From positions 23,495,232-23,559,231 of the forward strand of contig NC_072794.1 of NCBI RefSeq assembly GCF_028583425.1: a DNA stretch of 64,000 nucleotides, read 5' to 3'. The notes beneath the pieces are model-generated. The model saw nothing but the letters and a program-made list of their open reading frames with translations, searched no databases and was not told the origin of the DNA. The position numbers and the translations under genes were made by a program. This DNA comes from Eublepharis macularius. Its lineage: Eukaryota; Chordata; Lepidosauria; Squamata; Eublepharidae. This document shows, one piece after another, positions 23,092 through 31,800 of this stretch; the first letter of the stretch is position 1, and every line of letters begins with the position of its first letter.

Positions 23092-25049
23092 GAGGCAGAA
23101 GAATTCAGTTCTCTGTCAGTGGAGGAGAGAATCCAGATCAGGTTACTTGCTGCTTAAGGAGGGCTATGCAAAGCAGCTAGGTATTTATAGTCCTACACTA
23201 GTGGAAGGTTTCTACTTCTGCTTTGATTTTCTTTTATTTTTTTTCTTCTCTCCCTTTCCCAAAATTTAGCAGAGATGTGGGTTCTACAAAGGGGCTGAGG
23301 TAACAGGTTCCCCTTGGAACCCCTGAGCCCCCTCCCCTATGCACTTCTTCCCAGCAGCGAGTGGAAGTACTTTTAACACCATTTGATGCTGAGGGTGCAA
23401 TTTGCCCCTTTGTGCTACTTGACCATCTCCTCCGGGCCAGGCTAAGGGGAAACATCCAGCCCTAGGGTCAGAGCACACTTCTATAGCATGCTGCCTCCCT
23501 GGTCTTTTCCCCTGTGCTGGGACAATAGGTGAGGATTTCCAGAATCTTTGTAACCTTTGGGACTGGCTTTCTTGCAGAGAGGTGCAGGGCACCTGTTGCT
23601 AGTCTTTTAAGATAGCTTGCGTGGAGTCTTTTGCTGTCTGCTTGAAGTTGCACTTCTAGATCTATAAATGAGTTCTCTTCTCTGGCTGGTCTGCTAGTGA
23701 CTTGGTGTAGTTTCTGTCAGTTTACTGAATTTGGTTTTGTGATGACATAATGACCATCTTTGTTACTTTATTGTACATCTTCAATTTTTATAAAATTGTA
23801 AGCCTCTTTTGAGCTCTATGAAAAGATGTATCTATAAATATTTTTAAATCAGCTTGCTATCGGGCGACATATTCTCTGATGGATAATACAGCTGCTTCTC
23901 CTTAGTTACTCCTCTTGTGGCCTTTTCTCCCAGGGCTACCGTGCAGAGGAGACAGTAGAAGCCAGAGCAGAACGAATGAGAGAGGAAAATGCTCTTTTCA
24001 GTCACATCTTGGTAGAGCCTAGAGCAGAGAGACAAAGAACTGCGATATTAGAGGTAAGTTGCAATCTTGTGGGTAAGTAGCCTCATCAGATGTGAATGTG
24101 CCAGAGGTCAGCAATGTCCCTTACTCATTGCCATTTTCATCTTCACAAGCAGTATCAAAGGTGGTTCTGCACACCTTTCAGCAAAGGAGATAATTTTGGC
24201 TGGATGTGCTGTCTTGTTAGTGCAACTGCCCTGTGAAAACAAGCCAGGAAGTGGTCCGTTCCACAATTTATTCTGGCCTCCTAGTCACCTCGGCTACTAA
24301 AAGTTTCTGACTGTTGTAATAGGGGTTGGGAGGAGGAGGTTGACAAAAGAACTTGGGGAATTTCCCCCTCAATATCCATTTTTTAAGTAGTCATCATGAG
24401 AGAATTTTGAGGCAGAGAGGTACTAAGATGCCTTATAAGACAAAAGAAGTTTGCTGAAGCATCTCCTTCCCCACCATTGAATTTCTAGGGATGGAGTCCA
24501 GCTGTTTCTACAGCATCTGTCATTATGTGACCTTCAGTGGGAATGACTTAAGTGCCTCATTTACACATGCAAATCCCCGAGAGAGGAGCAACTTCTAAAA
24601 ATGTAACAAGTGGCGGCTGTTGCAATCTTTTTTTCTTTGCCAGTGCAGGTTGGGCAGGATCTACCCAGCTTTTGGGCATGTAAGAGTCCTGCCTAAGAAA
24701 CTTTTAAGTGTCTAGAGCCTGAAAAGCAAATACTACCTTGTTAGGCTCTCTGGGGGCTTTGTGTGTGTGTGTGGCGGGGGGGGGGGGAGTCTTCTTACGT
24801 TTGCTAATGTTCTGCCACTGAAGACATCATGCCATACAAGTATTCTTGCATTTCAACCTGCAGTCCTCCCCGAAAAGAACATGCTACTCTCCCGATGAGG
24901 GGCAATACCAGTCTGCAATGGACAGTGCAGCAGGGGCACTGGAGGCTGTGAAGCTACTGCTGCAGAAGGGCCCACCCCCATCATGGCTTGCCAAAAAACT
25001 GGAAGCATTGCAGACAGCACTGAACAGCCTGAAGGACAGCGCATGCTGA
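1015..25049 (+). CDS. FIRRM: FIRRM (C1orf112), FIGNL1-interacting regulator of recombination and mitosis; 3' twenty coding exons, 5' end outside window
   Basis: Exons: 1015-1155, 1652-1814, 2141-2225, 4611-4749, 5241-5321, 7048-7112, 8618-8766, 11391-11520, 12006-12192, 13282-13364, 14143-14194, 15084-15173, 17853-18038, 18645-18767, 19412-19507, 21219-21332, 21908-22012, 22700-22780, 23934-24053, 24864-25049. Each is bounded by AG and GT, the phases join, and the sum is 792 codons with the stop. The peptides match the human protein as I remember it (GCVQHIC, SLPSSVLHVIK, DHALHANTWKF, QCSGELS, MAPDHQ, GALEAVKLLLQKGP). In the family (DUF4487, helical-repeat-like), FIRRM binds and stabilises the AAA ATPase FIGNL1 in the nucleus, and the complex takes RAD51 off DNA during homologous recombination and interstrand-crosslink repair. 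No frameshift or premature stop was seen in the joined exons. The initiator and roughly the first hundred residues lie left of the window. Confidence 0.93.
2668..3640 (-). mobile_element. L2-type LINE, 3' end (C-terminal reverse transcriptase region plus 3' UTR)
   Basis: Minus-strand translation gives the C-terminal part of an L2-clade ORF2: SVRSLGLALDSSLPMEAQVV, AFFYLWQARQLAPYLS and TVIHATVTSRLDYC. Further down come the LHWLP, FNVLVLI and YLRSHHSLY region and RARAFSVMAPTWWNSLSEDT. The frame is broken between blocks and the copy is 5'-truncated. It lies in a FIRRM intron, antisense to the gene. Confidence 0.85.
3641..4610 (+). other. FIRRM intron, no recognised element
   Basis: Apart from the LINE edge, nothing in this stretch could be identified. 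Confidence 0.4.
5540..6730 (-). mobile_element. tRNA-derived SINE in two parts split by an insertion
   Basis: 5540-5674 is the antisense 3' body (tactccacctttt, gtgaggtagtttgggctgag). 6620-6730 continues with the antisense 5' part (ctcaaggccacc, ggatttgaacccaggtctg, with an RGTTYRA-like B box). The roughly 950 bp between them interrupt the usual order, with tgtaat at both junctions (5669-5674 and 6625-6630). Confidence 0.6.
6058..6138. repeat. 81-bp imperfect palindrome
   Basis: The arms run from gtgcaatcctatgcaaagtc to gagtaactgcatagattgcac, closing on gcccattgaagtcaatgggc. It resembles a short palindromic repeat that is abundant in sauropsid genomes. Probably a MITE. Confidence 0.7.
7240..7390. 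repeat. AACCATGGTT-type interspersed repeat
   Basis: Contains gcaaaccataggttgc, ataaccatggtttt and aaaccatg motifs, shared with copies near 22120-22200 and 44150-45400. Family unknown to me; possibly an old MITE. Confidence 0.4.
7996..8156. mobile_element. 161-bp CpG-rich terminal-inverted-repeat element (MITE)
   Basis: The ends are GGCCCTTTTCACACTGCC and its reverse complement. The inverted arms extend almost to the centre with about 85-90% match and many CG dinucleotides (ctacgacgtgg, aaacgcggaaaatcgcg). Any target duplication is unclear. It lies in the FIRRM intron before exon 8618. Confidence 0.8.
8872..8943. repeat. Two-copy tandem duplication, period 34 bp
   Basis: The unit with cctcagatcatctgctgcca occurs twice in direct succession (starts at 8881 and 8915), with identical copies, about 110 bp after a FIRRM exon. 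Confidence 0.85.
8944..10200 (+). other. FIRRM intron, nothing identified
   Basis: AT-rich intron without recognisable repeats or conserved exons. Confidence 0.4.
10215..10364 (-). mobile_element. 5S rRNA-derived SINE
   Basis: The reverse complement of about 10281-10361 follows 5S rRNA from the GCCCGATCTCGTCTGATCT region through AAGCTAAGCAGG to GGTTAGTATTTGAATGGGA. This covers the internal promoter (box A, intermediate element, box C). A non-5S tail follows (caaaccccctctgttagtctc). Decayed and not a functional 5S gene. Confidence 0.8.
11112..11363. repeat. Head-to-head pair of hammerhead-bearing (Penelope-like) repeats; perfect 104-bp inverted repeat
   Basis: 11112-11215 and 11223-11326 are exact reverse complements with a 7-nt spacer. 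Each unit carries CTGATGA, a GAGAA/TTCTC stem and GAAA, then gcttatgct and ttagtcttaaaggtgctac. The right unit continues to 11363 (gactaacacggctaactcc); the left lacks that end. Attribution to Penelope-like elements is from family knowledge and inference. Confidence 0.85.
11391..11520 (+). CDS. FIRRM: FIRRM exon beside a large inverted repeat
   Basis: This exon is not an open ATG reading frame by itself, but it reads clearly as part of FIRRM: it begins ALSPELHFAQC and contains LPSQPQEVQALW, matching human CELQFPQC...LPSQPKEVQTLW. It enters in phase 1, completing a codon begun by the G at 8766, and leaves in phase 2 at AG followed by gtaatt. The acceptor (tcatcttcag) lies about 25-30 nt after the last recognisable base of the repeat unit at 11112-11363, so the branch point may lie in repeat-derived DNA. 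Confidence 0.88.
11815..11867. repeat. (CT)n microsatellite
   Basis: Nearly pure CT dinucleotides, about 140 bp upstream of FIRRM exon 12006. Confidence 0.9.
12225..12470 (-). mobile_element. L2/CR1-like LINE 3' UTR fragment
   Basis: Shares with 28035-28200 the order tctgggactcaaggtgaatt, cataagacatccgataaaca and then caatagtac, in the same antisense orientation. Confidence 0.6.
13469..13713 (+). mobile_element. tRNA-derived SINE with LINE-like tail, full length
   Basis: It starts gagccagtttggtgtagtgg, a tRNA-like A box (TRGYNNARNNG type), followed by the B box gggtttgattccc. The body is cagctgggtgaccttgg, and the tail gtaaaccgctctgagtgggc ends in (ATT)n. Same family as 20524-20783 and 62382-62632. 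Confidence 0.9.
13717..13915 (-). mobile_element. tRNA-derived SINE, antisense
   Basis: Antisense tail and body (gagctcagggtggcttacat, cctgtgaggtaggtt, ggatttgaacctgggtctcc), immediately after the sense SINE at 13469. Confidence 0.75.
14205..14232. repeat. (GT)n microsatellite
   Basis: Short GT run 10 bp after the donor of FIRRM exon 14143-14194. Confidence 0.85.
14545..14660 (-). mobile_element. SINE/LINE tail fragment, antisense
   Basis: atttacttcatttattttcc, then ccaccttttctccccagtgg and aagtggcatacat: the same tail as at 5540 and 35578. Confidence 0.6.
15310..15760 (-). mobile_element. L2/CR1-like LINE 3' fragment, antisense
   Basis: Contains tatactgcctttgtc and cctccaaggcagctaacaat, then a section with gaggaacaaattccacaggt, typical of antisense LINE 3' ends in squamates. 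Boundaries approximate. Confidence 0.55.
15761..16397 (+). other. FIRRM intron, nothing identified
   Basis: Open frames occur here but lack splice context or similarity. Confidence 0.4.
16406..17288. mobile_element. hAT-like non-autonomous element, interrupted by an L1-type insertion
   Basis: Starts TAGGGCTGTGC and ends GCACACCCCTA. The identical 8-bp target duplication gtggttac lies at 16398-16405 and 17289-17296. An internal inverted repeat (ctgcttatttctcccgatgg versus ccatcgggtgaaataagcag) spans 16528-16602. Without the nested insertion the element is about 370 bp. Confidence 0.9.
16710..17204 (+). mobile_element. 5'-truncated L1-type retroposon 3' end
   Basis: Ends with aataaaaaatttttc and a poly(A) run. 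It is flanked by the same 18 bp (aggaatcccttacttaca) at 16692-16709 and 17205-17222. The AT-rich body does not encode protein. These are hallmarks of target-primed reverse transcription. Confidence 0.85.
18768..19411 (+). other. FIRRM intron, nothing identified
   Basis: No repeat or conserved exon recognised between the exons ending 18767 and starting 19412. Confidence 0.4.
19508..20520 (+). other. FIRRM intron, nothing identified
   Basis: A 173-codon antisense open frame overlaps an exon edge here but has no family resemblance. Confidence 0.4.
20524..20783 (-). mobile_element. tRNA-derived SINE, antisense, full length
   Basis: Reverse complement of the 13469 family: ataccacccttcaggacaac, caatcaccctgtgaggtggg, ggaatcaaacccggttctcc, ending accaaactg. 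Confidence 0.88.
21333..21907 (+). other. FIRRM intron, nothing identified
   Basis: No recognisable element. Confidence 0.4.
22962..23090. repeat. Compound (CT)n(CA)n microsatellite
   Basis: About 62 bp of CT then about 62 bp of CA with one TA interruption. The open frames through it are low-complexity artefacts. Confidence 0.95.
23091..23933 (+). other. FIRRM intron, nothing identified
   Basis: No recognisable element. Confidence 0.4.
24054..24863 (+). other. FIRRM last intron
   Basis: A 14-nt G run near 24776-24789 is the only notable structure. Confidence 0.4.
24864..25049 (+). CDS. FIRRM: FIRRM last coding exon with stop
   Basis: It opens after aacctgcag and encodes the conserved C-terminal helix region (SAMDSAAGALEAVKLLLQKG, PPPSWLAKKLEALQTALNSL), ending DSAC and TGA at 25047-25049. 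It aligns with the human tail YRSALHTIAGALEATESLLQ followed by KGPAPAWL. The 3' UTR follows directly. Confidence 0.93.
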   Translation, partial: SSPKRTCYSPDEGQYQSAMDSAAGALEAVKLLLQKGPPPSWLAKKLEALQTALNSLKDSAC

Positions 25050-25505
25050 TCACTGTTACGCTTCCAGCTGTGGATTCTTTGGGTACTTATGGTTAGCAGC
25101 AGCTGCCTTTCACGGCTTAGCTTGTTTCGTACATGTCACTGCAGCCTGTTAGCTGGAAGATACTCACTGTGAACTAAAATACTTGCCACTTTCTCACACT
25201 GCGGCCTGCCACCTGGAAGACTTTTGTATGCATAATGTAGTTTAAAATGTTTATAAATGTTGGGCTGCAGAGTAGCATTCTTTCAAAAGAATCTGGAAAC
25301 AGAAACTTCAGCGAAGGCACACTGGTGAGGAAAATCTGTCCTGTAAGAACAAAATGGACTTTCCGTTGTTCTATGTTACAAACCCCCACCCTGAAGTCCA
25401 TTTGCCACAAGATCCTTGGAAAAATGTATCATAGCATCTTGAATGTCTAAACAAGAGCGCTTTGAGGCTTAATTTTCTAATTAAACAGATGGTACAAACA
25501 CAGCT
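25050..25505 (+). other. FIRRM: FIRRM 3' UTR
   Basis: Non-coding sequence after the FIRRM stop. The first plausible polyadenylation signal is ATTAAA at 25480-25485, so cleavage would fall near 25500. An AATAAA on this strand also occurs near 25966, inside a repeat copy. The exact end is inferred. Confidence 0.6.
25480..25485 (+). terminator. FIRRM: Likely FIRRM polyadenylation signal (ATTAAA)
   Basis: ATTAAA, the commonest variant signal, about 430 bp after the FIRRM stop, followed by A-rich then T-rich sequence. Confidence 0.5.
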
Positions 25506-25769
25506 AATGAACTATTCATTTATTTTTCCTAGTGTTCTTCACAAACAACTGTTCCAAAGAGATAAAACTGTCAATCTTCAATGCATCACCTCAGTCCAAG
25601 AGCTGTTTTTTTTTCTTGCACTGAGGGCAGCAGGCCTTCCTTGCAAGTCAGAAAAGTAAATACTCATTCCAACTGGGAAAATACTCCCAAGTCCTTTGCT
25701 ACTTCTGGAGTAAAAATTGTCCAGAACACAACAGAAGCAGCTCATGCCAGCATAAGCAAAGATCTTGTA
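25500..25769 (-). other. SCYL3: SCYL3 3' UTR
   Basis: A short untranslated tail between the stop at 25770 and the AATAAA at 25524-25519. Length inferred. Confidence 0.55.
25519..25524 (-). terminator. SCYL3: Likely SCYL3 polyadenylation signal (AATAAA)
   Basis: AATAAA on the minus strand (tttatt on plus), about 245 bp downstream of the SCYL3 stop codon. It places the SCYL3 3' end near 25500, against the FIRRM 3' end. Confidence 0.5.
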
Positions 25770-25832
25770 TCACCAGCTGGTCTCCTCTTCCCACTTCAGC
25801 TCCTCCTCTTCTTCCCAGCCAACATCATCCAC
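25770..25832 (-). CDS. SCYL3: SCYL3 last coding exon
   Basis: A 21-codon exon: [20 protein letters not shown] and stop TGA (25772-25770). It follows acceptor attattgcag and joins in phase 0 to FAAVAVTE. It matches the human end GEAEGWEEEGELNWEDNNW, an acidic tryptophan-repeat tail. Confidence 0.93.
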   Translation of the reverse strand: MDDVGWEEEEELKWEEETSW

Positions 25833-28800
25833 CTGCAATAATGATATAAACATTAGAATCCCATGTGGTCTTGTTTGCAAAACTGATTAGCTTTGTGCCC
25901 AGGAAAGCTAAACAAAGAACAGGTCACAGCAGATTTACCTTGGGAAGGCATTTTTGGTTGTAGAAAATAAAGCAAGAGTTTGCTGGCACTTGGAAAGTTT
26001 ATTTATTCCAGCATAACCTGTTGTAAACCAGAGCTGACTTCATCGGAAGCATGCGGTTTACATGGTCAATTAATGCATATCATAGGTTGCAAACAGGAAG
26101 GCTGAAAGGGGGAAGAGAGAGATCAAAGAGATGCCAGACTGAGAAAAAATAAAATGCACTCAGTGAATTTACTGCTGTTTGCAGCCTTTGATAGCTCTGG
26201 CTCACAAAAATTTATGCTAGCATAAGTTACTAGTTTCTTAAAGTGTCAGTGGTCTTCTATTTTATTTTGCTGTTGCTGCCTAAGCAGCTACCCGTCTGGA
26301 ATTAGTTTGTACAGACACGTAGTATACAACACGTAGTATAAACTGTCTGCCTCCTTTATCCACCTTGTGTTTCCATGGCATATCCAAGAACTGTCAATCT
26401 CATATCCTACTTTTCACAAACTGTGTGTACCGACATTGAGAGTTCAAAGAGTCCTGTGGCACTGTACTTCAACTTGAAGTTAAACCGGAAAGCAGACATT
26501 CAGCCTTATAGTGATAAACACATAAATCTGCTTTATGCTCAGTCAGACCATTCAAGGTCAGTACTGTCTACTCAGACTGGCAGCGATGCTCTTAAGTTCA
26601 GCTACTACCTGATTTTTTGGACTAGAGATGCTGGGGATTGAACCTGGGATCTTCTACATGCAAAGCAGATGCTGAACCACAGTGTTGGAGGAATATTACA
26701 CCCCCACCCCCGGCCATCCTGTCCCTTTGCATCGTCTTAGAAATAGTCTGCTTGCAGTGTAAGGTGGGGGTATGGGGGCACACAGCAAGTCTTAACAGGC
26801 GTCATCGCCAGATTCCAAGCCTTTATGGTCTCTTTCCATGACAGTTTTTTGGGTGGGTGGAAACTATTCTAGAATTATTGGAAAACTTTGTTATCCAGAG
26901 CCCTATGCGCCATCTACACATGACAGGCTGCCCTAATCTTGTATTGTTCCTTTTCTTGCTTAGTTTGGCCAGTGTAGGTGGAGGAGACAGCAACATCACT
27001 TACTGTCCAGTAACAGAGAGAAATCTGAGTGCAGCAGTGGAGTGCCATGCCTCAAGAACACTAACCCTAAATCCTCACCTCTGTAACAGCAACAGCTGCA
27101 AATTTGGAAGAGAACTGCACCTTCTGAGCATCACCCACACTGCCGGAAGCTGCATCTAAGGTGCTCTGAGCAACAGGGTAGGGCCCCAGCTCTGGCAGAA
27201 TCAGGAGTGCTGAAGAAGGTTTGATATCTGGCACCATGTCAGCAAACCAGTCCAGTTCAGGGTCAGGCAACTCTTTCTTCTTCACTTGGATCGTGAATTC
27301 CTCTCCTAAACCACATTCCTGCTTTGGAGACCTTTCCAGATACGATGCCTTGGGCTGCTTGGAGATTTCATCCTGCAGGTCCTTGTGGCCATAGCCATCA
27401 TGGTGGCTATTGGGCCCTGAGGAGGAATTTGATGGCAGAGTCCTACATTTTCTTTTGGGCTCCAGCATATGGGCGGGGAGCTGAGGCTCTGTGATGTCCG
27501 CAGACTCCACATCACTGGCACTATTTCCTGAGGAGCTTTTGAAGGTGGGGTTACAAGACACGTCAGCCAAAGTTTTCTCATCTGCGTGATGGTTGGCAGG
27601 ACAGGGACTCCTGCTGGCACAAAACTCTTTCCTTTCAGCATTGATAGTTGCGCTTTTCTCAGTCTCTGGCTCCTCGCACTCGCTCCAGTCCGGCCAATCC
27701 TCCGTTGTCTTCTCATTTCCCATCAAGCAGCTACCATCACTCCTCAATGCATTCAATCCACCAGGAATCCCATTTAAAGACAGCAAAGAGTCTTGTCCCC
27801 CTGTGGAAGACACACAGTAGGTACCTGCTCAAGAAACAAGTCTGAAAATCCTATCGTGGATCAGGATCATGTGCAAGAGTACGAATGCTCCCAAAAGCAG
27901 ATGATTTCCTGCCTTTCTCTTCTAGCTGCCCCTTTTGAACTGCTTCCAAGGGATGATTTCACCCATTTTTTCCTCCTCGCTGCAACCCCTCCCTGGTACC
28001 CCCATGGCATTTTGTCCCCAAATGCTCACTCAACCTGTGATATCAAGTTTTATTTTAGTCTGCCTTTCTCACTGAGACTCAAGGCAAATTACATAGAGTA
28101 AGATAGTATGATCAATGGCTGGGGCATCCAATAAACAATACAATAAGGTGTAAGGATAGCAGAAATCCAATACAGTACTGAGAAAAATAAGGCTGAAACA
28201 CAACATAAGCCATCTGGTATATTAAACAAATGCAGAACTATTTAGGAGCATACTTAAAGCAACAGACAGTGCACAGTAATATAGTCTACAGACCCTATAC
28301 CTGTACCAGTGCATCTGAACCATTCCCTTACAGCACAGTCCTGTTACCTGTGTAAGAAAGCCTTCCTGATAATTTGGTTTTGCAGTTTCTGGAAAGAGAG
28401 AACGATGGGAGCTTTCACAATGTCTTCAGATAGGCCATTCCATAAGTTTTGAGGAGGGCAACCTAATTTCTAGCCTGGTTTCAACAGCCTCAGCTGAATA
28501 ATTAAGAGAAAACGCGCCATTAAGTGGAAAGTGGGCATCTCCATCTTAAGTGGCAAAATTTAGTGCTATAGAGTTCAGGAACAGCTGATACAGCATAAGC
28601 TTTGGAACATTTTAGCCACAAGAGTTGAAGCATTAAAAGGGTACGGTGATTACCTTTCTTTAAGGCCGCATGAGAGTCTTGCCTTGGCACATGGTTCTTG
28701 TTGCTGAAGGACACATTTCCAGAGTTGGGGCACTTGAAGAGTACACCTGAAGAATTATTCTGCAGGGGCTTATAGGTTAGCTTACTCTGGCAGCTCAATA

Positions 28801-31800
28801 TGTGAGTGGGAGATTCTGTAAGGATACACAAGCAAAATATACTTACTTTTATAATGCCACCCATCAAGCTCCCAAGCTGGGAGGATGTAAAGGATGGCAG
28901 AATGCTATTCCGACAGAGAAACTGCCTGGCCTTTGCTCTGAAAATATAACCTTTAAACATATTGTCAGTACAAACTTGAACAATCTTGTGGCACAAGAAA
29001 ATGTGTACGCCACCGCTCCAGAACCTGTTCAAGGCGTCTCAGAACAAAAACAAGTAGTACATAAAAACAGGCCAGTAAAAAACATGCTGGGGCATAAATG
29101 TGGTGTAAAAAAACCAGCAGTCTAAAATGACATTCTGGCTAGGAGCAGACCATAAAACAACTAAAAAAAATAGATACCTTTAATTAAAATGTCTGGGCAA
29201 AGAAAAATATTTTGGCCTCAAGAGGGAAGGCGTTCCAAAGGAGGGTTATCACCACTGAAGAAACCCTGTCTCTGGTTGTCACTTGCGTCACCTCTACTGG
29301 TGAGGGGCAAAGAAGAAAAGGTAGGCTGAAGAATACCTGGAGGAGGCAGCCCTTCAAGAGCCCTGGCCCCAAGTTGTTCAGGAACTTAAAAGAACATGTA
29401 TTTTGAATTGTGTCTGGAAACAGATGGGCAGCCAGTGTACATTTTCCAAGACAGGTGATATGATCCCTGTATCCACCACCTGACAATAACCTAGCTGTCA
29501 CATTCTGGACCAGTTAAAAATTATTACAGGTTCTTTTAAGTTCCTAAACAAAGGCAGTCCCCACACAGTGCATTATAATAATCTGCCCTGGACGCAATCA
29601 GATCGTGACTGACTGTGGCAAAATCACACTTTGAGGAATGGCCATAGCCATAACGTAATCCCCTGAAGCTGATGAAAAGCACTACGGGCTCCAAGAGACC
29701 TGAGACTTCAACCCTAGGCCAGAATCCAGCAGTGCACCCAAGCTATGAACCTGTTCCTTTACCACATCCTAGGACAGGCTGACTTGTCAGTCCTCAAGCA
29801 GCTTTTCTGATAGCCAACAGTAACTCAAGTCCTTTTTAGACTGAGCTGCAGTTTATTGGCCCTCATCCGTCCCATTACCTTCTCCAGGCACATGTTCAGA
29901 GCTGAGTAACATCCACTCCTTGTTTCAAACCTTTGGACAATCTCAGTTATTACATGCGTACATCGCCCATGCTGTTAGGCTGCCAAAGGATTTAGGAAAA
30001 TCAACAGGGACACATTCCCCATCAGTCTTCTGGTGAACATCATCAGACAGGGTGAACATGGCCATGCCCGTCCCATACACAGGTGTAAATCTGGATTGAA
30101 TCGTTTTGGGTCATTGATCTTATCGAAGACTGCCTGAAGCCGCTTAGCCATTACTAGGGAAAATCCAGATCCAGGTTTCAGGGATCTTAAAAAAAAATCC
30201 AGGATTCCTGAAATTCAGGAAAGATTGTCTGATCTGTTTAAGACAAATCACAGAATCCCTGATTTATTTGGCCATTATTCCCTATGAGAAAAACTATCTG
30301 AGGCTATCTGGAGGGTGAGGAGGGTCATTTTTCAAGCAAACTCCACCAAATTTGTAGGAAATCTACATCCTCTAAATTCCATCCAAGTTTCAGGAAGATT
30401 GCCCCCCCCCGGGTTCAATTCTATGAGCTCCTGAAGAAGGTGCCTTCAGTAACTCCACTGTTCCCAATGGGGAAAACATTTCCAAGCAGGCTCTCGGGCA
30501 GAAACACACGAGGGTAATACTGCCGGTAACCAAAGGCACACTACCAAATGCAAGAGAAAGCCCAACAGAACCAAACTGAATCAAAGGAATGGATGGACCC
30601 CCCCTCCCCCCTGATCCAAAGTGAACCAGAGAATCATGTTAAATCAGAGAATTCCACCCAAACCAAGCTGAAGCAAGGGAAACGCTTGCAACTTGGCTCA
30701 ACTGAGCCAGTGTCACAGAAGCCAGGCAGACAAGGAGAGCTCCTGCACAAATTGGCAAATTGGCACTTCCCCCTCCCTGCCTCACACTCCTCCTCCCTTC
30801 CCCTCTTGGGGAAAAAGCAGGAGAAGCCCCGGAAGGAGCCCGTCGGAGGCTGAAGCCACATTTCCCAGATTTACCCAAATGTATCTGGGGGTCTAGATCT
30901 CGGTTCCCTTACCAGATCCCGGCTTCTCTGATTTGATTCAGGAAAGTTGGATCTAGCTAGATCACCTAATTCTTCCCAAAATCTGGATTGCACATCCCTA
31001 GCCATCACCCCCACAAACACCTTGCTGAAGAATGTAATGTAGGCTACCATTGGTAGCTGGGGCTGCATATTTCTAAGCAGTTTGTCTCCTGCATCAGGCC
31101 TCACTGACTGAGTCATTCATAAAACTGCTCCAATAGCATCCTGAGGCTAAACCTTAATAATGAATACGGCTGTGATAAGCTGATTAATTGGCAGGAATAA
31201 TTAAGATGATGTTCCTGATTAACAAGATGGCAGATTTTTAAAGAAGGTGAATTCAAGTACTTTCAGAAACCAAACTTGCTGGACATTGTCTTGATGTGTT
31301 CTTTCTTCCACAGAAGAGGGAAGGCATTTTCAAAGATGCTGCCTGCTGCAATACGTACGTGAGTTAAAAATGAAGGATGTTTTCTCTTCAAAACTATTTT
31401 ATTCACATGCATGCTTATGCAGTTTTAACAAAGTAACTCACATGACACATGGCCTAAGATTTCTTTGAATGAAACCCTACTCATTAGTACTGTGACAAAG
31501 AGTTGTGACCACAATAAAATCTTGAAAGCCCCACTGTACACACACCTGTGAATGAGAGAGATCTGTACTGGTCATAGACCAAATGAATCTGAATCAGAGA
31601 GATGTATTTCTCAGACACTGGTTAAATGAGAATGGCTTCCCTAAACAGACCCAGTATATGGGCTTCTGGATAGAGTCAATAATTTTTACTGTATTTTTAA
31701 AGTGGACCAAACAAATTTTACTATTTTCACTTAATTTCCACCTGGCAGAACCTGCCTATCAAGGCATTCTTTCTTTCTCTGCCTCCAGTATCAGGTGCAT

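Noticed and set aside
22918-23269. Ser/Leu-His/Thr repetitive open frames
   Set aside because: Products of the CT/CA microsatellite.
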